Shown here: piece by piece, positions 25,983-35,411 of the stretch
How positions within the stretch are numbered: the stretch's first letter is position 1
Layout of the letters: the number at the start of each line of letters is the position of its first letter
DNA from: Archangium lansingense
Lineage (GTDB): Bacteria; Myxococcota; Myxococcia; Myxococcales; Myxococcaceae
Direction of reading: 5' to 3'
Assembly (NCBI RefSeq): GCF_026626635.1
Contig: NZ_JAPNKA010000001.1
Location: forward strand, 6,572,001-6,636,000
Length of the DNA: 64,000 bases
Notes under the pieces: generated by a model
Databases searched by the model: none
What the model saw: the letters and a program-made list of their open reading frames with translations, nothing else
Told to the model about the DNA's origin: nothing
Position numbers and translations under genes: made by a program

Positions 25983-26949
25983 CAACGGTCCCGAGGACAC
26001 TGGAGGAAAGCCCCCGCGCTCCTCCGGAGGCCCCAGCCCCTTCACCGAGGAGGAGATCGCCGCCGTCACCGGTCCCGGTGACGAGGACGAGCTGGAGGAC
26101 TCCGACGTCGCTACCATCGAGGCCGACGAGGTCCCAGATCTCCAGTCGTCCTTCGAGAAGCTCGTCGTCAAGAGCCGCAACCTCTCCCCAGAGCGCATCC
26201 GCACCGTCGTGGAGAGCGTGCTCTTCGTGGCCGAGAAGCCGCTGGATCTGGATCAGCTCTACGAGGCCACGGGCATCGAGCGCGAGAAGATCCAGGAGGC
26301 CCTCAACCTCATCTCTGGCATCCACCGCGACGGCATCAGCGGCATCGTCCTGTACGAGGTCTCGGGCGGGTGGCAATTCCGGACGGATCCGCACTCGGGC
26401 GAGTACGTGCGGCGCTACCTGCGCGTGAAACCCCAGCGCCTCACCCGCGCCGCCGTGGAGACGCTGGCCATCATCGCCTACCGGCAGCCCGCGACGCGCC
26501 CGGAGATCGAGGACATCCGCGGCGTGGACTGCGGCGCCGTCATCAAGGCGCTGTTGGATCGCAAGCTGATCAAGATCCTCGGCAAGAAGGAGGAGGTGGG
26601 CCGGCCCATGCTGTACGGGACGACCCGCGAGTTCCTCGAGTTCTTCGCCCTCAAGGACCTGTCCGCGCTGCCCACGCTGCGCGAGTTCCACGAACTGACG
26701 CAGGAGCACCAGGAGATCGTGGAGAAGGAGCGTCCGACGGCGCCTGGGGCCAGCGGCACCGTGGAGACGCTGGGGGATCCGGAGTTCCAGAAGCGCATGG
26801 AGAAGAGCGTGGCGGCGTCGGAGGCCGCGCTCGAGGAGCTGGAGCAGGCCATGGACGCTGCGGACAAGACGCAGAAGGCCGCTTCCGGCATCCTGAACCC
26901 GACCCCTCCGCCGCCCGCCGAGGGCGACAAGGGATCAGAGCCTGCTTGA
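25969..26949 (+). CDS. scpB: Segregation and condensation protein B
   Basis: About 326 residues. Two winged-helix domains start at ERIRTVVESVLFVAEKPLDLDQL and include ETLAIIAYRQPATRPEIEDIRGVD, VIKALLDRKLIKILGKKEEVGRP and YGTTREFLEFFALKDLSALP, all classic ScpB signatures. It binds ScpA as a dimer. The N-terminal 65 residues are acidic and disordered, and the C-terminal ~75 are Glu/Ala/Pro-rich, so the protein is longer than minimal ScpB. The GTG at 25969 has GGAGG 9 nt upstream; an ATG at 25963 is the alternative. It overlaps scpA and lies 31 bp before the pseudouridine synthase. Confidence 0.93.
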   Translation: MSTGNNGPEDTGGKPPRSSGGPSPFTEEEIAAVTGPGDEDELEDSDVATIEADEVPDLQSSFEKLVVKSRNLSPERIRTVVESVLFVAEKPLDLDQLYEATGIEREKIQEALNLISGIHRDGISGIVLYEVSGGWQFRTDPHSGEYVRRYLRVKPQRLTRAAVETLAIIAYRQPATRPEIEDIRGVDCGAVIKALLDRKLIKILGKKEEVGRPMLYGTTREFLEFFALKDLSALPTLREFHELTQEHQEIVEKERPTAPGASGTVETLGDPEFQKRMEKSVAASEAALEELEQAMDAADKTQKAASGILNPTPPPPAEGDKGSEPA

Positions 26950-26980
26950 CGGCTGGGCGAAGAAGTGGAAGGTGGCGGTA

Positions 26981-29173
26981 ATGGCAGCTGAAAGATTGCA
27001 GAAGTACCTGGCGCGCGCGGGTGTGGCCTCGCGGAGACACGCGGAAGAGCTCATCACCGATGGTCGCGTCACGGTGAACAACCAGAAGGTGACCGAGCTG
27101 GGCTCGAAGGTGGAGCCAGGGGACCTGGTGACGGTGGACGGCAAGCTCGTCACGCCGCCCGAGGAGTCTACCTACTACGTGCTCTACAAGCCGGTGGGCG
27201 TGGTGACGACGCTGTCGGATCCACAGGGGCGTCCCACCGTGGCCAACTACATCGAGGAGACCGGCAAGCGGCTCTTCCCGGTGGGCCGGCTGGACTACGA
27301 CGCCGAAGGGGCCCTGCTCGTCACGGACGACGGGGCGCTGGCGCACAAGCTGACGCATCCCAGCTTCCAGGTGCCTCGCACGTACCTGGCGAAGGTGAAG
27401 GGCTCGCCGGACGCGGCCACGCTGGAGAAGCTGCGCAGCGGCGTGCGGCTGGAGGACGGCATGGCCACGCCGCTGTCCGTGGACGTCTTCGAGCAGGCCG
27501 AGCGCAACACCTGGCTGAAGCTGGTGGTGGCCGAGGGCCGCCCGCACCTCATCAAGCGGCTGTGCGCCGCGGTGGGGGCCCCGGTGGTGCGCCTGTTCCG
27601 GCCCAACTACGCGGGCATCTCCGTCGAGGGCCTGCGCCCGGGCGAGATGCGGCCGCTGTCGGAGAACCAGGTGCGCATGTTGCAGGAGGTGGCCGACGGC
27701 AAGGCCACGCCGCCGGAGCGGGAGCTCAAGCTGCCGCCGCGGCGCCATGGGCGCTCGGCACCGGGCTTCGCGGAGGCGGACCTGGATGATGAGGATTTCG
27801 GCGAGGAGGCTCCTCCCGCACCGGCGCGTTCTCGTGCGGCGGCGAAGCCCGCGCCGCGGGGGGCTGCCCGGACGGAGCGTCCCGAGCGCAAGGGTGTGAA
27901 GGCGGAGCGTCCGGCACGAGCGGCCGCTGGCGGTCCCGAGCGCAAGGCCTTTGCCCCGCGTGGCGAGGGTGGTTCCCGGCCGGCGTTCCGTAGCGCGGCG
28001 GGTGGCCGAGCCGAGCGTCGCACGTGGACGCCCAACGAGGATGAGCTGGAGGAGAGCCCGAGCAGCCGTCCCGAGCGCAAGGAGTGGGCGCCTCGGGGCG
28101 AGGAGCGCGGCGAGCGCGGTGCTCGTCCTGAGCGCAAGTCCTTCGGCGCAGGCGCGGGTGGTCGTCCTGAGCGCCGTGAGTGGGCGCCTCGGGGTGAGGA
28201 GCGCGGCGAGCGCGGTGCTCGTCCTGAGCGCAAGTCCTTCGGGGCAGGCGCGGGTGGCCGTCCGGAGCGCAAGTCCTTCGGAGCAGGCGCGGGTGGCCGT
28301 CCGGAGCGCAAGTCCTTCGGAGCAGGCGCGGGTGGCCGTCCGGAGCGCAAGTCCTTCGGGGCAGGCGCGGGTGGCCGTCCGGAGCGCAAGTCCTTCGGGG
28401 CAGGCGCGGGTGGCCGTCCGGAGCGCAAGTCCTTCGGAGCAGGCGCGGGTGGCCGTCCTGAGCGCAAGTCCTTCGGGGCGGGCGCGGGTGGCCGTCCGGA
28501 GCGCCGTGAGTGGGCGCCTCGGGGTGAGGAGCGTGGCGAGCGCGGTGCTCGTCCCGAGCGCAAGTCCTTCGGGGCGGGCGCGGGTGGCCGTCCGGAGCGC
28601 CGCGAGTGGGCGCCTCGGGGTGAGGTGCGTGGCGAGCGCGGTGCTCGTCCCGAGCGCAAGTCCTTTGGTTCCGACCCGAGTGCCGAGCGCCGGGTTCCTG
28701 CGCGTGGCCCTCGTCCGGAGCGCCGCGAGTGGGCGCCTCGGGGTGAGGAGCGTGGCGAGCGCGGTGCTCGTCCCGAGCGCAAGTCCTTTGGTTCCGACCC
28801 GAGTGCCGAGCGCCGGGTTCCCGCGCGTAGCCCCCGTCCGGAGCGCCGCGAGTGGGCGCCTCGGGGTGAGGAGCGTGGCGAGCGCGGTGCTCGTCCCGGA
28901 CCACGGAGTGCCGAAGGCCCCGCGCGCCGCGGTGCGGCACGGTCGGGAGGCGAGGAGACTGGCGAGGGCTCGAGCTCCTTCGTGAACTGGCGTGCGAAGA
29001 AGCAGGAGCCCAGGACCGAGTGGAACTCTCGTGCTCCTCGGGGCGCGGGCGGGCCTCGGGGCGCGGGCGGGCCTCGGGGCGCAGGCGGCCCTCGGGGCGG
29101 TCCTCGCGGCGCAGGTGGTCCTCGGGGTGCTGGGGCGCCCAGGGGGCGAGGGGGCCCTCGCAAGGGCCGCTGA
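26981..29173 (+). CDS. RluB/RsuA-type 23S rRNA pseudouridine synthase with long repetitive RG-rich tail
   Basis: About 730 residues. An S4 RNA-binding domain (residues about 3-60, QKYLARAGVASRR) precedes an RsuA/RluB catalytic domain with the Asp motif GRLDYDAEGAL. That ordinary enzyme is only about 240 residues long. The remaining ~490 residues are a tail of Arg/Gly/Pro/Glu repeats, mostly PERKSFGAGAGGR and PERREWAPRGEERGERGAR, ending in GGPRGAGGPRGAG runs. The tail is predicted to be disordered and highly basic, like RGG regions that bind RNA. Start ATG 26981 with GGAAGG upstream. Long open frames opposite the tail are artefacts of the repeats. The enzyme probably modifies 23S rRNA; the tail's job is unknown. 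Confidence 0.85.
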   Translation: MAAERLQKYLARAGVASRRHAEELITDGRVTVNNQKVTELGSKVEPGDLVTVDGKLVTPPEESTYYVLYKPVGVVTTLSDPQGRPTVANYIEETGKRLFPVGRLDYDAEGALLVTDDGALAHKLTHPSFQVPRTYLAKVKGSPDAATLEKLRSGVRLEDGMATPLSVDVFEQAERNTWLKLVVAEGRPHLIKRLCAAVGAPVVRLFRPNYAGISVEGLRPGEMRPLSENQVRMLQEVADGKATPPERELKLPPRRHGRSAPGFAEADLDDEDFGEEAPPAPARSRAAAKPAPRGAARTERPERKGVKAERPARAAAGGPERKAFAPRGEGGSRPAFRSAAGGRAERRTWTPNEDELEESPSSRPERKEWAPRGEERGERGARPERKSFGAGAGGRPERREWAPRGEERGERGARPERKSFGAGAGGRPERKSFGAGAGGRPERKSFGAGAGGRPERKSFGAGAGGRPERKSFGAGAGGRPERKSFGAGAGGRPERKSFGAGAGGRPERREWAPRGEERGERGARPERKSFGAGAGGRPERREWAPRGEVRGERGARPERKSFGSDPSAERRVPARGPRPERREWAPRGEERGERGARPERKSFGSDPSAERRVPARSPRPERREWAPRGEERGERGARPGPRSAEGPARRGAARSGGEETGEGSSSFVNWRAKKQEPRTEWNSRAPRGAGGPRGAGGPRGAGGPRGGPRGAGGPRGAGAPRGRGGPRKGR
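28220..28492 (+). repeat. Seven tandem copies of a 39-bp unit inside the pseudouridine synthase gene
   Basis: Head-to-tail units of 39 bp, each encoding RPERKSFGAGAGG, with only a few silent differences (GGGGCA, GGAGCA, GGGGCG). Two further single copies lie outside, mixed with a related 57-bp unit encoding PERREWAPRGEERGERGAR. Near-identity of the DNA copies points to recent slippage or unequal recombination, so copy number probably varies between strains. Confidence 0.9.
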
Positions 29174-29241
29174 GTCGTGGGCGGTCGCGCGCACCGCTGA
29201 TATAACCGCCGGCGTCTCACGCTTTCCCTCCCCGGAGAACG

Positions 29242-31347
29242 ATGCGAACCGGCGCGCGCACCTTCCTTGTCGTCCTGTCCCTTCTCGTCTCCGCGGGATG
29301 CAGTGGTAGCCGGGATCAGTTGCTCGCGGACCTACAGAGCCCTCGCCCCGAGGTGAGGGCTCTCGCCGTGAAGAAGCTGGCCGAGGACGCCCGTCCCGAC
29401 GACCTGTCCCTCTTCACCCGCGCGGCCAAGGACATGGCCTCCATCGTCCGCGGGGAGGCCGCTGCCGCACTCGGCAAGAGCCAGGATCCCCGCGTGGTGG
29501 ATCTGCTCGGCGAGCTGCTCGAGGACTCCGATGTGGACGTCCAGGGCCAGGCCGCCATGGCGCTCGCACAGGTGAAGAACGACAAGGCCAAGGCCTACCT
29601 CACCCTGCAGTACGGCCGCCGTGGCCGCCAGACGCGTCAGGTGATCGTCCAGGCGCTCAAGCAGGCCAACGTGCCGGGCGCCATGGCCGAGGTTGTCGCC
29701 GCCGAGTCCAAGGCCATCTGGGACCGCAACCTGCTGGCCCTCAACGAGGGCTCGCTGCCCGAGCGCGTCGGCGCCGCCGAGGAGCTGGGCAAGAGCGGCC
29801 GTCCCGAGGCCTTCAACCGGCTGCTGCCCCTGGTGCGCGACAGCCAGGTCATCCTCGCCGCCGCCGCGGTTCGCGGCCTGGGAGACCTGGGTGACAAGCG
29901 CGCCGTGCCTGCCATCCTGCCCCTGCTGGATGAGAGCTTCCCCGAGCTGCGCGAGGCCGCCATCACTGCCCTCACGCGGCTGCAGGAGCTCCAGGCCATT
30001 CCCCGGCTGCAGGCCGTGGCGGTGGAGAAGAGCTCCGTGAGCCCCCTGGCCATCGACGCCCTGCTGGCCATGCCGCGCCAACCCCAGACCGATGCCGCGC
30101 TGTGCTCTGTCGCGCTCGACGCCGAGACCAGCGAGGCGATCCCCGTCGCCCGGGCGATGCGCGAGCGCGGCGGCTGCCCCATGGAGCCCATCGTCGAGCG
30201 TCTGTCGCGCCCCTCCACCGCCGTTGGCGGGCTTCAGGCGGTGATTGGCCTCGGCCCCGTGGTCAAGGACCTGCTCCCCAAGGTGTTGCCCTTCATCACC
30301 CAGGGCGATGCCATGCTGCGCGCACTCGCTGTGGACGCCGCCGCGGCCATCGGGGATGTCGCCGCGGCACCCGTGCTGCAGAAGGCCTACGAGCAGGAGC
30401 TCGCGTCCGTGCAGGCGCTCCGGCAGGACTGGGTCACCCAGCCGCTCCCCGAGCGCTACGGGCCTGGGTTTGATCCCTCTCGGAAGGAGGAGGGGCAGGA
30501 CAAGCGGGGCGAGAAGCACTCCGGCCTCATGGCGCGTGTGAAGGCGCTCAATGCGGCCAAGGCTCGCGACCTGGGTCGACCCGTGGTGCGCCAGCGTACG
30601 CCCGCGGAGCTGTTCGATGACGTGGAGTCGTCCCGGCTCGAGCCCCTGGCCGGGCTGCTGCGCGCGCTCGGGTCCGTGAAGGCTCCTGGGGCGCTGGAGC
30701 TGCTCAAGGGCTTCTCCGGGGACTCCAGCGTGACGCTGCGCACCGCCGCTCTGGTGGGCCTGACGCGGCTGGGGCCCGAGGGCGTGACGATCGCCAAGGC
30801 CGGCATGTTCGAAGCCGATCGGGATCTGCTGAAGGCCCTGGCCCAGGCGCTCGCCGAGCAGGGTGACGCCGGTCGGTCCGCGCTGCTGGAGCTGCTGCCG
30901 CAGATCAACAGCGAGAAGCTGGTGGTGCTCGATGCGCTCGTCAAGGCGGGTGCCCCGGCCTCCGCGGCGGGTGAGCTCCAGAAGGTCGTCTCCGAGGGAG
31001 GCCCCGAGGTGGTGCTGGCCGCCACGCTGCTGGGCCGGATGAAGGCGAAGGAGGCGGTGCCCACGCTGGTGAAGGCGCTGCAGGAGCCCTCGGGCGTCGG
31101 CCGGCGAGATCTGCTCACCGCCCTGGGGGAGATCGGCGACACCTCGGCGGCTGAGGAGGTGGCACGCGACCTGTTCCATGACCTGCCGGAGATCCGGGCC
31201 GCGGCGGCGGGTGCCCTCACGAAGATGGGCACGGGCGCCCAGGCCGACTCACTGGACGCGCTCAAGAGTGACTATTACCGTCGGGTCCGAGAGGCAGCGG
31301 TAACGGCGTTGGCCAAGACGACGACCGCAGCCGAGGGGGCACGCTGA
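29242..31347 (+). CDS. HEAT-repeat lipoprotein
   Basis: About 701 residues. Signal peptide with lipobox SAGC, then nearly the whole chain is HEAT/PBS-lyase-like repeats of about 30 residues: for example PEVRALAVKKLAE, IVRGEAAAALGKSQDP, VDVQGQAAMALAQVKN and LREAAITALTRLQE, up to VREAAVTALAKT at the end. Likely a periplasmic or outer-membrane scaffold that binds proteins. It is followed 1 bp later by a TPR/cNMP-binding protein and then another lipoprotein, so they form an apparent operon. The function is unknown. Confidence 0.8.
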   Translation: MRTGARTFLVVLSLLVSAGCSGSRDQLLADLQSPRPEVRALAVKKLAEDARPDDLSLFTRAAKDMASIVRGEAAAALGKSQDPRVVDLLGELLEDSDVDVQGQAAMALAQVKNDKAKAYLTLQYGRRGRQTRQVIVQALKQANVPGAMAEVVAAESKAIWDRNLLALNEGSLPERVGAAEELGKSGRPEAFNRLLPLVRDSQVILAAAAVRGLGDLGDKRAVPAILPLLDESFPELREAAITALTRLQELQAIPRLQAVAVEKSSVSPLAIDALLAMPRQPQTDAALCSVALDAETSEAIPVARAMRERGGCPMEPIVERLSRPSTAVGGLQAVIGLGPVVKDLLPKVLPFITQGDAMLRALAVDAAAAIGDVAAAPVLQKAYEQELASVQALRQDWVTQPLPERYGPGFDPSRKEEGQDKRGEKHSGLMARVKALNAAKARDLGRPVVRQRTPAELFDDVESSRLEPLAGLLRALGSVKAPGALELLKGFSGDSSVTLRTAALVGLTRLGPEGVTIAKAGMFEADRDLLKALAQALAEQGDAGRSALLELLPQINSEKLVVLDALVKAGAPASAAGELQKVVSEGGPEVVLAATLLGRMKAKEAVPTLVKALQEPSGVGRRDLLTALGEIGDTSAAEEVARDLFHDLPEIRAAAAGALTKMGTGAQADSLDALKSDYYRRVREAAVTALAKTTTAAEGAR

Positions 31348-31348
31348 C

Positions 31349-33181
31349 ATGGAGCCACGGCAGCTCAGGGACAAAGCCAACGAAGCCCTCACCAAGGGAC
31401 GCTTTTCCCGAGCCGCCGAGCTCTTCGAGGAATACTGCGAGCTGGATCCGAAGGACTACCAGGCGCGCGTGCGTCTGGGAGATGCCTGGGTGAAGGTGGG
31501 CGAGAGCGCCCGTGCCATCTCCGCCTACCAGGCCGCCGCCGAGGGCTTTGCTCGCGAGGGATTCCTCCCGCGAGCCATCGCCGCCAGCAAGCTCATCCTG
31601 GAGCTGGATGCGTCGCATCAGGGCGTCCAGCAGATGCTCGCCAACCTCTACGCCCGCCGTGGCGGAGCGGGGGGCTCAGCGCGAGCAATGACGCCCAAGC
31701 CCCTGGAGGCCCCTCCGGTGGCGAAGCAGGCCGCGCTCTACATCGAGCTGCCGCCGGACATCGACGAGGCCCTGGCCCAGGACTCCGAGCCCGAGGCCCC
31801 CTCGTCCTTGTCGGGTATCGAGGTGGATCTGGACCTCGAGGACGCGAGCGCCGCGCCGCCTGAGGCGCCCGCTGCGGACATCGAGGTCGAGCTGGATCTC
31901 AGCGAGGCGGAGAAGGGGAGCCCGGAGGCCGCGCCTACCCAGGCCACCGTGGCGAAGTCCGCACCTCCAGGTCTGCGCCGCCGTTCGAGCGACGTCCGGC
32001 CAGCCGTCACGGAGCAGCCGCCCAGTCCCGCGCCTTCCGCACCCGCGCCTCCACCCCAGCCCCTCCGAGTTGCAGCGGTGCAGCTCGCCTCACCGCGCCT
32101 CGAGCGCTTCACGCCCCAGGAGGGCGTGGACTTCCAGCCCCCGGTGCCGGGCAGTACGCCCTTCACAGAGCTTGCCGTCCAGGCGGACTCGCTGCTGCAC
32201 GCGGTGGAGCTGGCGGCGCTCGCGGGCACGGAGCAGGCCTCGGAGCCGGCAGCGTCCGGGCCCGTGGCTGATACCGAGGAGCCGGGCACTCCTGTTGGCG
32301 AGGAGCCCGTCACCGAGGCGGCCCCCCAGGACGAGGCGCTGCCGAAGATCCCGCTCTTCTCGGACCTGCCGCGCGACGCCTTCATCGCGCTGTTCGAGCG
32401 CTGCCCGCTGCGCCGCTTCCCCGAGGGAGGGCGCATCATCGAGCAGGGCACGAAGGGAGATGCCTTCTACGTCATCTGCGCGGGCCGCGTGCGCATCGTG
32501 CGCCAGACCGGTGCCGAGCAGCGCGATCTGGCCGTGCTGGGCGAAGGGGCCTTCTTCGGTGAGATGGCGCTGCTGTCCGGCGCGCCGCGTTCGGCCTCGG
32601 TGGTGAGCGCCGCCGAGGAGACGCAGGTGCTGGAGATCTCCGCCCCGGTGCTCGCGAGCCTCTCGAGGCGCTACCCGCAGGTGGCCCGGGCGCTGCGGCG
32701 GTTCTGCCGGCAGCGGCTGCTGTCGGACGTGGTGAACACCTCGGCGATCTTCCAGCCCTTCGGCCGCAAGGATCGGCGCGAGCTGGTGGAGCGCTTCCGG
32801 GCCCGCGAGGTGCGCCGGGGCGACACCATCATTCACGAGGGCCAGCAGGTGGACGGCCTCTACGTGGTGCTCTCCGGCGAGGTGGCCGTCTCCAAGGGAG
32901 AGCAGTCACTGGCCCGGCTGCGCGAGGGCGAGCTGTTCGGAGAGATGTCCCTGCTGCAGAAGACGCCCGCCAATGCCACCGTGACGGCTGCGCGCAACAC
33001 CTCGCTGCTGCGGCTGCCCCGCGAGGACTTCGACACCCTCATCCTCACCCATCCGCAGATCCTCGCCCTCGTTTCCGAGCTCACCGAGTCCCGGCAGCGC
33101 AGCAACGAGGCCCTCCTCGGAGGGCATGAGAAAGTCTCGGGGGAGACGCTGGAGCCGCACGAGGAGCTGCTGCTGTTCTGA
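31349..33181 (+). CDS. TPR protein with two cyclic-nucleotide-binding domains
   Basis: About 610 residues. An N-terminal TPR-like region (residues 1-95, with AELFEEYCELDPKDYQARVRLGDAWVKVGE) is followed by a ~230-residue low-complexity Pro/Glu linker and two cNMP-binding domains (about 332-440 and 465-580). The phosphate-binding cassette reads FGEMALLSGAPRSASV in the first, with the ligand Arg, and FGEMSLLQKTPANATV in the second, where Arg is replaced. So only the first is likely to bind cAMP or cGMP in the normal way. There is no DNA-binding domain, so it is not a CRP-type regulator. Cytosolic; partner and signal unknown. Confidence 0.8.
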   Translation: MEPRQLRDKANEALTKGRFSRAAELFEEYCELDPKDYQARVRLGDAWVKVGESARAISAYQAAAEGFAREGFLPRAIAASKLILELDASHQGVQQMLANLYARRGGAGGSARAMTPKPLEAPPVAKQAALYIELPPDIDEALAQDSEPEAPSSLSGIEVDLDLEDASAAPPEAPAADIEVELDLSEAEKGSPEAAPTQATVAKSAPPGLRRRSSDVRPAVTEQPPSPAPSAPAPPPQPLRVAAVQLASPRLERFTPQEGVDFQPPVPGSTPFTELAVQADSLLHAVELAALAGTEQASEPAASGPVADTEEPGTPVGEEPVTEAAPQDEALPKIPLFSDLPRDAFIALFERCPLRRFPEGGRIIEQGTKGDAFYVICAGRVRIVRQTGAEQRDLAVLGEGAFFGEMALLSGAPRSASVVSAAEETQVLEISAPVLASLSRRYPQVARALRRFCRQRLLSDVVNTSAIFQPFGRKDRRELVERFRAREVRRGDTIIHEGQQVDGLYVVLSGEVAVSKGEQSLARLREGELFGEMSLLQKTPANATVTAARNTSLLRLPREDFDTLILTHPQILALVSELTESRQRSNEALLGGHEKVSGETLEPHEELLLF

Positions 33182-33263
33182 AGCCTGCTCCCCCTGGGAG
33201 AGACTGTCCTCCCTGTGACGCCGTGCGTTGGGTCGAAGCGGAAAAGTGCTGTATGTGTGAGGA

Positions 33264-34088
33264 ATGGGGCGGATCTCATTCCTCGCATTGCTGGTGCTTC
33301 TCACTGGGGGTTGTGCTTCGCAGCGTCTTGCGGGCTCGGACCTGGATCGGATCTCTCGGCCCGCGTTCATTTCCCGGATCGAGATCGAGGCGGGTCCGCA
33401 CAGCCTCGTGTTCCAGAAGGACAGCGCCTACAAGGGCAAGCTGAAGAAGCTGGAGCCGAAGGAAGCGGATCGCCGGCTGCAGGCGAAGCTGACCGGGGCG
33501 GTGTCGCGCTTCGAGGTCTCCGAGCGCCTGCGGGTGAACACGTTCCGGCAGCTCCCCGAGGAGCGGCCGTGGGTGGACGCGTTGGCGCCGGCGCGGGTGG
33601 CGACGATGCTGGAGAGCTTCTTGGTGGAAGAGGTTCCGGCGAACGCCCCGGACTACGATCTGCTGACGCGGCTGGGAGCGGACTCGGTGGTGGAGTTCGT
33701 CATCCAGGACTACGGCATGCGCAGCGACCAGGGGCGCGCGGGCGCGTACATGCGGGGCTACGCGCGGATGTTCAAGATCAACGGGCGCGCGGAGATCTGG
33801 CGCCGTCCCTTCGAGGTGGACCGGGTGTCCGAGGGCGCTGAGCACCTGGATCCCTTCAAGGTGGGGAAGGATCCCTCGTTGTTCCGCCAGGAGCTGACGG
33901 GGATGCTGGACGTGGTCGCCGCGCAGTTCGCCGAGGAGCTGCGCCCACCGGATCGCAAGCCGGGCGCGCCGCCGCCTGAGGTCGCGGGGCCGGACAGTAC
34001 GCACACCACGGGCCGCGAGCTGCCGGCTCCTCCGAAGCCCGCCGAGCCCGACCTGGCGCCCGGTGAGCTGCCGGATCCGGATCCGTAG
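33264..34088 (+). CDS. Lipoprotein of unknown function
   Basis: About 274 residues, with a signal peptide ending in lipobox TGGC. The core has mixed alpha/beta sequence (VVEFVIQDYGMRSDQGRAGAYMRGYARMFKINGRAEIWRRPFEVD) that I cannot assign to a family. The C-terminal 50 residues are Pro-rich and acidic. It is on the same strand as the HEAT and cNMP genes, with an 82-bp gap, so it may belong to that group. A convergent transporter ends 4 bp downstream. Confidence 0.65.
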   Translation: MGRISFLALLVLLTGGCASQRLAGSDLDRISRPAFISRIEIEAGPHSLVFQKDSAYKGKLKKLEPKEADRRLQAKLTGAVSRFEVSERLRVNTFRQLPEERPWVDALAPARVATMLESFLVEEVPANAPDYDLLTRLGADSVVEFVIQDYGMRSDQGRAGAYMRGYARMFKINGRAEIWRRPFEVDRVSEGAEHLDPFKVGKDPSLFRQELTGMLDVVAAQFAEELRPPDRKPGAPPPEVAGPDSTHTTGRELPAPPKPAEPDLAPGELPDPDP

Positions 34089-34091
34089 CCG

Positions 34092-35345
34092 CTAGAAGAG
34101 CGCGTGCTCCGCGAGGAGCACCGCGAGCCCCAGCACGAAGCTGATGAGCGTGATGGGGATGCCTACGCGCAGGTAGCCGAGGAAGCTGAGCTCGGCCTTG
34201 CCGCGGGCGGCCTCGAAGACGATGAGGTTGGCCACGCTGCCCACCAGCGTGAGGTTACCGGCCAAGGTGGAGCCGAGCGCCAGCACGTGCCAGCCCAGCA
34301 CGGGATCATGCAGCGTGGGCACCCAGGCGCGCGCCAGCATGACGAAGGGCACGTTGCTGAAGAGGTTGGAGGCCACCAGCGTCAGCCCGGCGAAGCCGAG
34401 TGTCTCGCGCCAGGGCGGCCCGGACATCAAGGGCGAGAAGACGCGGTAGATGTCATCGGCCCAGCCGGCCTTGTTGACGCCGTAGACGACGACGAAGAGG
34501 CAGGCGAAGAAGAGCAGCAGGACGTAGTCCACGCGCTCGATGGCCTTGCGAGGAGGCTCGGAGCGGCGGGCGAGCGTCATCACCACCGCGGCACCCGCCA
34601 GGGCGCTCCAACTCATGGGCAGGCCGATGAAGAAGGCGGCGACCACGCCCAGGATCGTGACGAGCGTGAGCCCGAGCAGCGGCCGGTCCACGGGTGGCGC
34701 GGGTGGGTGGGTATCGAAGCGCTCGTGAGAGAGCTCCTTGCGGAAGACGAAGAGGAGCCCCGCGATGACCACGGCGGTGGAGAGCACGGCCGGCAGCGCC
34801 ATGTAGGCGACGAACTGCGCATAGGGCAGGCCGGAGGCGCCCTGGATGAGCATGTTCTGGGGGTTGCCGGTGAAGGTGGCCACCGAGCCCGAGTTGGAGG
34901 CCATGCACACGGCCAGCAGGTAGGGGATGGGAGGCAGGCGCGCGTCCTCGACGACCACCAGCACCAGCGGGGTGAGCATCAGGCAGATGGTGTCGTTGAC
35001 GAGGAAGGCGGAGAGGAAGGCGCTGGTGATGGCCACGGCCACGAGCAGCAACCGGGGCGTATGGGCCTTGCGCAGCGCCCAGGCTCCGGCGGCGCGGAAG
35101 AAGGCGGCCTGGGAGAGGTAGTCCGCGAGCAGCATCATCCCCAGCAGGAGCACGAGCGTGTCCATGTCCACGGCGTGCCGGGCGGGGTCGGAGCTGTAGT
35201 TGAAGACCTCGGAGGGGGCGACGACACCGGCCACCACCATGAGGACGGCGCCTACGAGCGCGCCTCCGGGGCGATCCAGCCTGGGGAAGGGGAGGCGGAT
35301 ACCGGCGATGAAGACGTAGGTGAACAGGAAGATGGCGAGGGCCAA
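34092..35345 (-). CDS. ArsB/NhaD-like (ion transporter superfamily) membrane protein
   Basis: About 417 residues with about 11-12 membrane helices in two inverted halves. Characteristic parts are SAFLVNDTICLMLTPLV with NSGSVATFTGNPQNMLI in the first half and SNLFSNVPFVMLARAW with AGNLTLVGSVANLIV in the second, each with the conserved T-G-N/V-G-S polar hairpin. This is the SLC13/ArsB/NhaD/CitM superfamily. Whether it moves arsenite, sodium/protons, sulfate or organic anions cannot be told. No ars operon genes are nearby. The only start in frame after a stop is the TTG at 35345, so no good ribosome-binding site is seen. Divergent from rtcA by 66 bp. Confidence 0.8.
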   Translation of the reverse strand: MALAIFLFTYVFIAGIRLPFPRLDRPGGALVGAVLMVVAGVVAPSEVFNYSSDPARHAVDMDTLVLLLGMMLLADYLSQAAFFRAAGAWALRKAHTPRLLLVAVAITSAFLSAFLVNDTICLMLTPLVLVVVEDARLPPIPYLLAVCMASNSGSVATFTGNPQNMLIQGASGLPYAQFVAYMALPAVLSTAVVIAGLLFVFRKELSHERFDTHPPAPPVDRPLLGLTLVTILGVVAAFFIGLPMSWSALAGAAVVMTLARRSEPPRKAIERVDYVLLLFFACLFVVVYGVNKAGWADDIYRVFSPLMSGPPWRETLGFAGLTLVASNLFSNVPFVMLARAWVPTLHDPVLGWHVLALGSTLAGNLTLVGSVANLIVFEAARGKAELSFLGYLRVGIPITLISFVLGLAVLLAEHALF

Positions 35346-35411
35346 GGCGGGCGGACAGTAACCGAAAGCCTTCTGTTAGGCTGGGGTGGACTTCTTCGGA
35401 GGGGAAGGGGC

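Noticed and set aside
26651..29220. Very long minus-strand open frames with repeated Arg/Pro/Ala strings opposite the pseudouridine synthase tail
   Set aside because: Caused by the repeat structure and high GC of the tail; no start context or similarity.
34104..35411. Long plus-strand frame opposite the ArsB/NhaD-like gene leading into rtcA
   Set aside because: His/Glu/Gln-rich shadow sequence. rtcA similarity begins only at the ATG at 35412, which has its own ribosome-binding site.
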